Made by a program: the position numbers and the translations under genes | In this document: positions 57,056-64,000 of the stretch, piece after piece | How the letters are laid out: every line of letters begins with the position of its first letter | How positions within the stretch are numbered: the stretch's first letter is position 1 | The notes under the pieces: model-generated | Database searches by the model: none | What the model saw: the letters and a program-made list of their open reading frames with translations, nothing else | What the model was told of the DNA's origin: nothing | Source: Burkholderiaceae bacterium | Lineage (GTDB): Bacteria; Pseudomonadota; Gammaproteobacteria; Burkholderiales; Burkholderiaceae_C | Assembly: GCA_018780645.1 (NCBI GenBank) | Contig: JADMJJ010000006.1 | Location: forward strand, 1 to 64,000 | DNA length: 64,000 bases | Reading direction: 5' to 3'

Positions 57056-57765
57056 AGCGTGTAGCTGGCCAGGCTTTGCGGGCGCAGGATGCGGATGTCG
57101 CGGCGCGAGATGGCGATCAGGCCCTCGTCCTCCAGCTCGCGCAGCACGCGCGAGAAGTACTCCGGCGTCAACGACAGTCGCGAGGCTATGGTCGCCTTGC
57201 TGACCGGCAGCGACACCGTGTGCGGCAGGCCCGCACCGGGCTGCGGCGGCGCATGCCGGCCCAGCAGGAAGCCGGCCACGCGCTGCACGCCGCTGTGCAG
57301 GCAGTAGGACTCGACATCGCGCTGCAGGCTCTGGATGCGCTGCGAGGCATGGTCCAGCAGGCGCAGCGCAAAGGCCGGGTCGCGGCTGATCTGCGCCGTG
57401 ATCGCGGCCTTGGGCAGGCGCAGCAGCAGAACATCGGTCAGGGCCTGGGCGTTCACCTGATGGGCCTGCTCATGGAACATCAACGTTTCGCCGACACTTT
57501 GCCCGGGCCCCACCAGCTCCATCACCTTCTCGCCGCCGTTGCTGGCCAGCGCAAAGAGCTTGAGCTGACCTGTGACAACGATGTGGAAGCACTCGCTGCC
57601 CTGCGGACAGACCTGGGGTAGCGGCTCGCCACGCACCAGGCGCAGCAGGGCACAGCCGTCGGCGGCGATGCGCTGCAGGTCGGCCTCGCCCAGACCGCTG
57701 AACAGCGGCTGCAGGGACAGATAGCGTGGCAGATCGAAGCTGGCCGGGTGCTTGCTGACGAACAT
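57049..57765 (-). CDS. Crp/Fnr family regulator, Dnr type (first copy)
   Basis: A 238-residue regulator. The cyclic-nucleotide-binding-like domain covers about residues 17-130, the dimer helix about 130-155 and the helix-turn-helix 185-215. Recognition-helix residues E202, S205 and R206 (PEYFSRVL) match the E-x2-SR pattern that reads TTGA. No N-terminal cysteine cluster is present, so it is not an oxygen-sensing FNR but fits Dnr/Nnr proteins that respond to NO. The start is the internal ATG at 57765. Its stop overlaps the end of the d1-like gene on the other strand by seven bases. Confidence 0.9.
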   Translation of the reverse strand: MFVSKHPASFDLPRYLSLQPLFSGLGEADLQRIAADGCALLRLVRGEPLPQVCPQGSECFHIVVTGQLKLFALASNGGEKVMELVGPGQSVGETLMFHEQAHQVNAQALTDVLLLRLPKAAITAQISRDPAFALRLLDHASQRIQSLQRDVESYCLHSGVQRVAGFLLGRHAPPQPGAGLPHTVSLPVSKATIASRLSLTPEYFSRVLRELEDEGLIAISRRDIRILRPQSLASYTLQ

Positions 57766-57837
57766 GGATATTACCTCGCTGATGAGCAGCATTGCCTGCT
57801 CTGCGGGGCGATTCTGTTCAGCCTCCCTGCCCGGTTG

Positions 57838-57851
57838 TTGATCAAGGTCAA
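57838..57851 (-). promoter_or_regulatory. FNR/Dnr-type box upstream of the first Crp/Fnr gene
   Basis: TTGATCAAGGTCAA (TTGA-N6-TCAA), centred about 80 bases before the regulator ATG. A minus-strand CAGAAT (57811-57816) is centred 31 bases away, matching class II spacing of box and -10 element. Regulation by itself, its paralogue or FNR is likely. Confidence 0.7.
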
Positions 57852-57909
57852 GCGCCGGCCGACGCTAGGTCCACAGAACGAGGGCGCCTAGTTCCAAAGG
57901 AGTAGGCCC

Positions 57910-58614
57910 TCAGGCCGCAACGGCCGGATAGCAGGCCAGGCGGCGGGCGTCGAGGATGCGGATGTCGCGCCTGTCCACCTCGATCAAGCGGGCCGACTCC
58001 AGCTCATGCAGGACGCGGGAGAAGTACTCGGGCGTCAGGCTCAGGCGCGAGGCCACGGTGGCCTTGCTGACCGGCAGCGAGACGGTGATGATGTCGCCGC
58101 TGACACAGTCCTCGGCCTCATGGTCGCGCAGCAGATAGCCGATCACGCGCTGCACGCCGCTGTGCAGCGCATAGGCCTCGACGTCATGCACCAGGCCGTG
58201 CAGGCGGCGCGAGATGCCGGCCAGCATGCGCAGGGCAAAGCGCGAGTCATGCTCGATCTCCTTGATCACCGCCGCCTTGGCGACGCTGAGCAGCAGGCAG
58301 TCGGTCAGCGCCTGGGCGTTGATGATGTAGGGCTTGCCGGTGAACATCAGCGCCTCGGCAAAGCTGTGGCCGGGGGCGACCAGCTCGATCACCTTCTCCT
58401 GGCCCGCGGGCGAGAGGGCGAACAGCTTGACCTGGCCGGTCACCGTGACATGAAACTCCTCGCAGGGCTGGCCGACATGGAAGATCGACTCGCCGCGCAG
58501 AAAGCGCCGCAGCTGGCAGCCGCCGGCCAGGCGCAGCAGCTCGGGCGGGCTGAGATCGGAGAACAGCGGCAGGTTCGAAAGATAACGCGGCAGATCGAAG
58601 GCGCGCATGTCCAT
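57910..58614 (-). CDS. Crp/Fnr family regulator, Dnr type (second copy)
   Basis: A 234-residue paralogue of the neighbour downstream (shared DLPRYLS near the start, VSLPVSKAT(V/I)ASRLSLTPEYFSRVL near the end). Recognition-helix residues are E196, S199 and R200. Cys33 and Cys51 are isolated, so there is no FNR iron-sulfur ligand set. GGAG lies seven bases before the ATG at 58614. A TTGA-N6-TCAA box overlaps the end of norD upstream. Two tandem Dnr-like genes beside nir and nor genes suggest divided sensing of NO or nitrite. Confidence 0.9.
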   Translation of the reverse strand: MDMRAFDLPRYLSNLPLFSDLSPPELLRLAGGCQLRRFLRGESIFHVGQPCEEFHVTVTGQVKLFALSPAGQEKVIELVAPGHSFAEALMFTGKPYIINAQALTDCLLLSVAKAAVIKEIEHDSRFALRMLAGISRRLHGLVHDVEAYALHSGVQRVIGYLLRDHEAEDCVSGDIITVSLPVSKATVASRLSLTPEYFSRVLHELESARLIEVDRRDIRILDARRLACYPAVAA

Positions 58615-58666
58615 GGCAGGTCTCCACAAGGCAGCGCATTGTGGTCACCGGGACCTGCGGCCCGGC

Positions 58667-58680
58667 TTGACCTCCGTCAA
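58667..58680 (-). promoter_or_regulatory. FNR/Dnr-type box upstream of the second Crp/Fnr gene
   Basis: TTGACCTCCGTCAA (TTGA-N6-TCAA), centred about 60 bases before the ATG at 58614. A minus-strand CACAAT (58638-58643) is centred 33 bases from the box, as in class II promoters. The box covers the norD stop codon. Confidence 0.75.
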
Positions 58681-60503
58681 ACGGCGCGCGTCAGCCGGGC
58701 ATAGACCGCTGCCAGGCGCAGCGGCAGCTCGGACGGCTGGCGCACATGGGCCCAGCCCTGTTGTCCGAACAGATGGGGCAGGTAGTCATGGGCCTCCTCG
58801 TCAATGCTCAGGCAGAAGGGCAGCAGACCGGCGTCGCGGGCCTGCTGCACGGCATGGCGGGTGTCCTCGATGCCCCAGCGGCCCTCATAGACGTCCAGGT
58901 CATTGGGTTTGCCGTCGGTCAGTATCAGCAGCAGGCGCTGGCGCTCGGGGCGCTCGGCCATGCGGCGTGTGGCCAGGCGTATGGCCGCGCCCATGCGGGT
59001 GTAGTAGCCGGGCTTGATGGCGCCCACGCGGGCCTGCACCCCGGTGTTCCAGGCCTCGTCGAAGCCCTTCAGATGCTGGATGCGCACATGGTTGCGGCGC
59101 ACCGAGCTGAAGCCCAGCATCGCATAGGCGTCGCCCAGGCCTTGCAGCGCCTCGCCAAAGACATAGAGGCTGTCGCGTATTACGTCGATCACGCGCGCGT
59201 CGTTGCTGATGTGCGCGTCGGTGGACAGCGACAGATCGGCCAGCAGCAGGGTGGCCAGGCTGCGCTCCCCGCGCTGTCGACGGGCATAGACGGCCGGATC
59301 GCCCCACTGCGGGCCGGCACCGGCCGAGGTGGCATGGCGCACCCAGGCGTCCAGATCGATGGCCTCGCCGTCGCTGCAGCCGCGCTGCCAGTGCGGTGCG
59401 GCGCGCAGCAGCTCCAGGCCGCGGCGCACGCGGCGCGCCGTGGCACGCAGGCTCGGCGGCGGCACAAAGCCCTGGGCCGGGCAGGCCGCCAGCGTCTGGA
59501 CGCGGCAATGATCGGCCAGCAGCCGTTGCTGCTTCCAGTCCCACTCGGGCAGGGCCTCGCCGGGGCCCAGCGGCCGGTCGTCGGCACTGGCACTGGGCAG
59601 ATCGAGGTCGAACTTGACTCGCGAGGCCGAGGCCTTGCCATCGCGGCTCAAGGTCAGCCTGTCCATGTCGTCGGCGGCGGCCTCGGCCTGGCCGTCGTCC
59701 TCGTCGTCGGTGCCGCGGTCCAGCGGCACATGCTCGCTCCAGGTCAGGATGGACTCGACCTTGGACGGCAGCAGCAGCGGCGCGCGGCCCTGCGGCTGGG
59801 CCTGGGTGCGCGTGCGGCGGCGGGTGTTGTTGCCTGACCGGGGTTTGGCCGCGTCGTGGGCCGTGGCGTCGTCGGGCTGGCTGCGGGCGGCAGCGGCGGG
59901 CCCATCCGTCCAGGGCTCCAGCCAGAGCCAGACGGGGGCCAAAAGCGTGCCATCGAGTGTCACGTCGAGTGTTTCACCGCGCAGCAGCGCCTGCAGCTGC
60001 CGCTCGGCCTGCGCCGCTTCCGCGCCCAGGCCGGCCGGGTCGGGGCGCTGCCGCAGATGGGCGGCGAGCAGGCGCTCGTAGCGCGGGCGCAGGCCCGGGC
60101 AGCGCTGCAGCGCACGGGCGCTGGCGGCGAGGTTGGCGCCGGCCCAGCCGAGGCCCGGCTCGAACGAGGCGGCCAGCGCGGCCAGCCACAGATAGAGGTC
60201 GCGGTTCAGGCCGGCGTCATTGAACACATCGATCTGCGGCGGCAGGGCCAGCGTTTCGGCGTCCAGGCGCGGTCGCGCGGCGCGTTGACCGGAGCCGGCC
60301 AGGCGCTGTAACCAGCCGCGTGGCCCGGCAATGCGCTCCTGGCTGGCCGGCACTATGCGCACCGCGCTGGCGCCGCCGGCGGCGCGGTAGAGCAGGGCGG
60401 CGGCGCGCTGCACCTCGGGCAGGCTCACGGCCTGGCCCGGAAAGCCGCTCTGCGCGGCCCGGTTGATGAAGCGGTGCCACCGCTCGCCGACCCACTCTTC
60501 CAT
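58677..60503 (-). CDS. norD: Nitric oxide reductase activation protein NorD
   Basis: A 608-residue protein needed to make active nitric oxide reductase. The C-terminal von Willebrand A domain carries the metal-site motif DLSLS (in LLLADLSLSTDAH, about residues 418-430) and LLILTDGKPNDLDVYEG. The N-terminal half is helical and alanine-rich, with an acidic, probably disordered linker in the middle. It works with the MoxR ATPase NorQ. The ATG at 60503 is preceded by GGAG; an upstream in-frame ATG lies inside the duplicated leader. Its 5' region is a duplicate of that of the iron-sulfur gene upstream. Confidence 0.95.
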   Translation of the reverse strand: MEEWVGERWHRFINRAAQSGFPGQAVSLPEVQRAAALLYRAAGGASAVRIVPASQERIAGPRGWLQRLAGSGQRAARPRLDAETLALPPQIDVFNDAGLNRDLYLWLAALAASFEPGLGWAGANLAASARALQRCPGLRPRYERLLAAHLRQRPDPAGLGAEAAQAERQLQALLRGETLDVTLDGTLLAPVWLWLEPWTDGPAAAARSQPDDATAHDAAKPRSGNNTRRRTRTQAQPQGRAPLLLPSKVESILTWSEHVPLDRGTDDEDDGQAEAAADDMDRLTLSRDGKASASRVKFDLDLPSASADDRPLGPGEALPEWDWKQQRLLADHCRVQTLAACPAQGFVPPPSLRATARRVRRGLELLRAAPHWQRGCSDGEAIDLDAWVRHATSAGAGPQWGDPAVYARRQRGERSLATLLLADLSLSTDAHISNDARVIDVIRDSLYVFGEALQGLGDAYAMLGFSSVRRNHVRIQHLKGFDEAWNTGVQARVGAIKPGYYTRMGAAIRLATRRMAERPERQRLLLILTDGKPNDLDVYEGRWGIEDTRHAVQQARDAGLLPFCLSIDEEAHDYLPHLFGQQGWAHVRQPSELPLRLAAVYARLTRAV

Positions 60504-60577
60504 CTCAGCTACTCCACCGCGCTTGGCGCCACACACGACACATTTGAAATGCCAGGCGGCAGGGACGAGGGCGCGCC
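60501..60577 (-). repeat. Duplicated 77-bp leader, copy upstream of norD
   Basis: Positions 60501-60577 align without gaps to 61887-61963, with 13 differences (83% identity), both beginning at the ATG of the downstream gene. It contains the ribosome-binding site of norD and ends in the shared GCGCGCC. Confidence 0.85.
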
Positions 60578-60669
60578 GGCCGCTGCGGGCTGAAGCCTTG
60601 TCCGTCCCTGAACGGGTCGAACCCCGGCTTCTTTATGCCCGCTGCGACCGGCACGCCCTCGCCCCTGCT
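60558..60669 (-). repeat. Palindromic element C (inverted copy)
   Basis: Arms at 60558-60590 and 60637-60669 (33 bases) are near-perfect inverted repeats with about five differences. The centre, read on the minus strand, matches GCGGGCATAAAGAAG and CTTCAGCCCG of copies A and B. It appears inserted between the leader and the unit that adjoin directly in the other locus. It fills part of the 408-base gap between the iron-sulfur gene and norD. Confidence 0.75.
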
Positions 60670-60741
60670 GCAACGTGTGTGCAGGCTCGCCAATCCGCAA
60701 GGCACGCGCATGAGGCAGAGATGGCGGCCACCAGCGTATCC

Positions 60742-60851
60742 GCAGATGGGGTGGGGGGCCGGCCACGGCGGGCATAAAGAAGCTGGAGGTTGGTCCGTTC
60801 AGGGCCGGCCCAAGCTTCAGCCCGTCGTGGCCGGCCTCCCGCCCCCTCTGC
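60742..60851 (+). repeat. Palindromic element A
   Basis: Arms at 60742-60773 and 60820-60851 (32 bases) pair with four differences, three of them compatible with G-U pairing. The centre reads GCGGGCATAAAGAAGCTGGA then CCAAGCTTCAGCCCG. The surrounding unit (about 60688-60870) matches 61962-62132 around copy B. No gene is seen in this gap. Confidence 0.85.
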
Positions 60852-60911
60852 CGCGCCAACAACGCGAGGTGGCCAGCACCGACACCCAGTAGCGATCCGA
60901 TCAGTTTCACT

Positions 60912-61889
60912 TCAGCGTCCGTTGTCGGCGCGGCGCTGGCGCAGCGTCTCGCGCAACGCGTCGACGCCCACCGTCCACTCGAGATTGGGGTTCGCGCCGC
61001 GCGGAGCATGCGAGGTCTCGCACTCGGTCACGCACTGGCCGCACTGCACGCAGGAGAACATCAGGCGCTTGACATTGCGCGGCTTGAGCCGCATCGGGCA
61101 GGCGGTATCGCAGGCCGCGCCCTCGGGGGATTGGGCTGTGCTGCAGTCGCGGCAGTCGCGGGCGCGTTCGCGGGCGAAGGCCACCACCAGGGCGCGCGGA
61201 TTGGCCATCCAGGCCAGGCTCTGGAACAGGCCCACGGCGCAGCCGAAGCGGCAGAACAGATGACGGGCCAGCAGCAGCTCGGCGCTGAACACGGCGCCAG
61301 CTATGACGATGAAGCGAGCCTGGTTGGGCGTCAAGGTGCCGCTGAAAAGGTTGCCCCAGATCAGTGCCGGCGGCAGCAGATAGGTCAGCAGGGTGATGGA
61401 CCACAGAAAGCCGAAGAACAGGCAGCTGATCAGGAACAGGGGCCACCAGCGGCGCTGCGGGCTGCGGCCGGTCTTGGCCGTGGCCTGCCTGTCCCACAGG
61501 CTGAACCTGCCGGTGGCGCGGTGCAGCAGGTCGTTGAGCGTCTCGACCAGCGAGAAGTGCGGGCACAGCCAGCCGCAGTAGATGCGGCCATGGCGCCAGG
61601 CCACCGTCATGAAGCCGGCCACGAACAGCAACGCTGGCAGGATGCCGCGCAACAGTATCGAGGCCGCCGCCTCATTGGCACTGATCTCGCCGCGCACAAA
61701 GGCATCTATGCCAAGCGACCAGCGAAAGCCCAGGAACCAGAGCTGGGTCTCGCCCAGGTCGAAGCGCAGCAGGTTCAGCGCCGGAGCGAGCAGGAACAGC
61801 GCGAAAAAGCCCAGCTGGGTGGCGCGGCGCAGGCGCTGCAGGCGCGCCATGCGGCCCACCTGCGTCGAAGGCGGCGCGGCCAACGCCAT
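60912..61889 (-). CDS. CcoG/NapH-like iron-sulfur membrane protein
   Basis: A 325-residue membrane protein with about five hydrophobic segments. YCGWLCPHFSL (about residues 103-113) and FCRFGCAVGLFQS are motifs shared by NapH, NosR and CcoG. C-terminal cysteines lie in CRDCSTAQ...CDTACP and CVQCGQCVTEC, so one or two 4Fe-4S clusters are likely, the first with an unusually long spacing. It lacks the C-terminal periplasmic domain of CcoG. Lying between norQ and norD, it may pass electrons or aid metal insertion for NO reductase; this is inference. The ATG at 61889 has GGAG eight bases upstream. Confidence 0.8.
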   Translation of the reverse strand: MALAAPPSTQVGRMARLQRLRRATQLGFFALFLLAPALNLLRFDLGETQLWFLGFRWSLGIDAFVRGEISANEAAASILLRGILPALLFVAGFMTVAWRHGRIYCGWLCPHFSLVETLNDLLHRATGRFSLWDRQATAKTGRSPQRRWWPLFLISCLFFGFLWSITLLTYLLPPALIWGNLFSGTLTPNQARFIVIAGAVFSAELLLARHLFCRFGCAVGLFQSLAWMANPRALVVAFARERARDCRDCSTAQSPEGAACDTACPMRLKPRNVKRLMFSCVQCGQCVTECETSHAPRGANPNLEWTVGVDALRETLRQRRADNGR

Positions 61890-61963
61890 CTCGGCTGCTC
61901 CCCGGCGCTTGGCGCTACACATGACGCGTTCGAATTTTGAGGCGGCAGGGACGAGGGCGCGCC
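61887..61963 (-). repeat. Duplicated 77-bp leader, copy upstream of the iron-sulfur gene
   Basis: Partner of 60501-60577 (64 of 77 bases identical, no gaps). It includes the start codon and ribosome-binding region of the iron-sulfur gene and is followed directly by the unit that carries palindrome B. Confidence 0.85.
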
Positions 61964-62004
61964 AATCCGCAAAGCACGCGGGGGCGGCGGCCACCATCGC
62001 ATCC

Positions 62005-62113
62005 GCAGAGGGGGTGGGGGGTCGGCCACTGCGGGCATAAAGAAGCTGGAGGTCGGGCCGAAGGGACCGGCCCAAGCTTCAGCCCGCAGTGGCCGGCCCC
62101 CCGCCCCCTCTGC
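62005..62113 (+). repeat. Palindromic element B
   Basis: Arms at 62005-62036 and 62082-62113 (32 bases each) are perfect inverted repeats except for two positions, both compatible with G-U pairing in RNA. The inner 45 bases also pair in part (GAAGCT/AGCTTC). It lies in the 284-base gap between norQ and the iron-sulfur gene. Confidence 0.9.
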
Positions 62114-62173
62114 CGCACCAACAAAGCGAGGCGCCATGGACCGGCAAGTGGCGGCGAATCGATCCCGTGCACT

Positions 62174-62994
62174 TCAGGCACCACCAACCACCGCCGCCAC
62201 CACCTCGGCGAGCGCGACAGCCGTTTCGGCATCATCGGTCAACGCATCGACGATGGCTGCCTGGCAGGCCTCATTGAGCGGCAGCCCGGCCACGGTCAGC
62301 CGGGCGGCCATCACAAGCAGGCGGGTGCTGGCGGTTTCTTCCAGATCGTGTTCGGTCAGCCGCCGCAGTGCCTGAGCCAGGCGCACCAGCCGGCTTGCTT
62401 GCTCGGCCGTGCAGCCGCTCTCGGCCTGGACGATGGACTGCTCCACCTCCGGCTTGGGATAGCCCAGGCCCAGGGCGACGAAGCGTTGGCGGGTGCTGGG
62501 CTTGAGCCCCTTGAGCAGATTCTGGTAGCCGGGGTTGTAGCTGATCACCAGCATGAAGCCCGGCGCGGCGTCGAGCAGCTCGCCGGTGCGCTCTATGGGC
62601 AGCTGGCGGCGGTCATCGGCCAGCGGATGCAGGACCACGGTGGTGTCCTTGCGCGCCTCGACCACCTCGTCGAGGTAGAGAATCGCGCCCGTTCGCACCG
62701 CCCGGGTCAGCGGGCCATCGCACCATCGCGTGTCACCGCCGATGATCAGATGCCGGCCCACCAGATCGGCGGCGCTGAGGTCGTCGTGGCAGCTGACCGT
62801 CACCAGCGGACGGCCCAGACGTGCCGCCATGTGTTCGACCAGCCGCGTCTTGCCGCAGCCGGTGGGGCCCTTGATCAGCAGGGGCAGGCGACTCGCGTGC
62901 GCTCGCTCGAACAAGCGGCACTCGCCGGCCTGTTCGGCGTAGAACGGTGGCGCGGAGGGCAGCTCGCCGAGGAGCCGCGCGCTGCTCATTTCCA

Positions 62995-62995
<1 letters not shown>
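62174..62995 (-). CDS. norQ: Nitric oxide reductase maturation ATPase NorQ
   Basis: A 273-residue MoxR-type AAA+ ATPase of the NirQ/NorQ/CbbQ group. Walker A GPTGCGKT is at residues 43-50, Walker B AILYLDEV near 107-114, and FMLVISYNPGYQ holds sensor 1. The C-terminal lid contains RLLVMAARL. With NorD it inserts or activates the iron site of NorB. The start ATG shares a base with the norB stop (TGATG), so it is translated with norB. Confidence 0.96.

Positions 62996-64000
<1,005 letters not shown>

Overview
The window is a high-GC stretch of a betaproteobacterial chromosome. Gene content and order (bolA next to hisG, lolB-ispE-tRNA-Gln-prs-rplY, mutM-dynamin-mutY, a PEP-CTERM protein, DUF4124, TetR and LysR regulators) point to Burkholderiales, most likely the Rubrivivax/Leptothrix/Roseateles group. 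The genus is inferred from gene content and was not tested by a search.

Layout. 1-3234: the end of a TetR gene, a PEP-CTERM protein, an ABC-2 exporter pair and bolA. 3284-14208: histidine biosynthesis (hisG, hisD, hisC, hisB, hisH, hisA, hisF), broken up by three unrelated units: a chemoreceptor on the opposite strand, a VapBC-type toxin-antitoxin pair whose toxin gene overlaps hisC, and a REC/GGDEF/EAL signalling protein between hisA and hisF. hisI, hisE and hisZ are not in the window. 14205-17440: rsmD, coaD, a ferredoxin, a Gfo/Idh/MocA oxidoreductase and a beta/gamma-crystallin plus glycine-zipper protein. 17576-29690: a 12-gene cobalamin uptake and late biosynthesis operon on the minus strand, led by a cobalamin riboswitch (btuB, cobU, btuF, btuC, btuD, cbiA, cobO, cbiB, cobQ, cobT, cobS, cobC), with most genes overlapping or nearly so. 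29740-48337: housekeeping genes (pth, rplY, prs, tRNA-Gln, ispE, lolB, a TPR lipoprotein-region protein, mutM, a dynamin-like GTPase, mutY, rapZ, recN, nadK, hrcA, a CAT-anticodon tRNA). 48434-54043: an accessory block with a dienelactone hydrolase, a GFA protein, an MFS transporter with a small coupled membrane ORF, a LysR regulator and a TonB-dependent receptor. 54172-64000: denitrification, with nirS, a cytochrome c551, a short cytochrome d1-like protein, two Dnr-type Crp/Fnr regulators, norD, a CcoG/NapH-like iron-sulfur membrane protein, norQ and the 3' part of norB.

How the genes work together. NirS reduces nitrite to NO and NorB reduces NO to N2O, with NorQ and NorD as maturation factors. 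The two regulators carry the E-x2-SR helix that reads TTGA half-sites. TTGA-N6-TCAA boxes lie upstream of nirS and of each regulator gene, and two of them sit about 32 bases from a -10-like hexamer, as expected for class II activation.

Most unusual points: the translational coupling of a toxin gene to hisC; a family of about 110-bp near-perfect palindromes and a duplicated 77-bp leader around norD, the iron-sulfur gene and norQ; a second, shorter palindromic repeat family at 13.2 and 33.1 kb; a recurring -10-like hexamer 6-10 bases before start codons, suggesting leaderless transcripts; and a 40-residue membrane ORF coupled to the MFS gene. No CRISPR array, rRNA, insertion sequence or prophage was seen.
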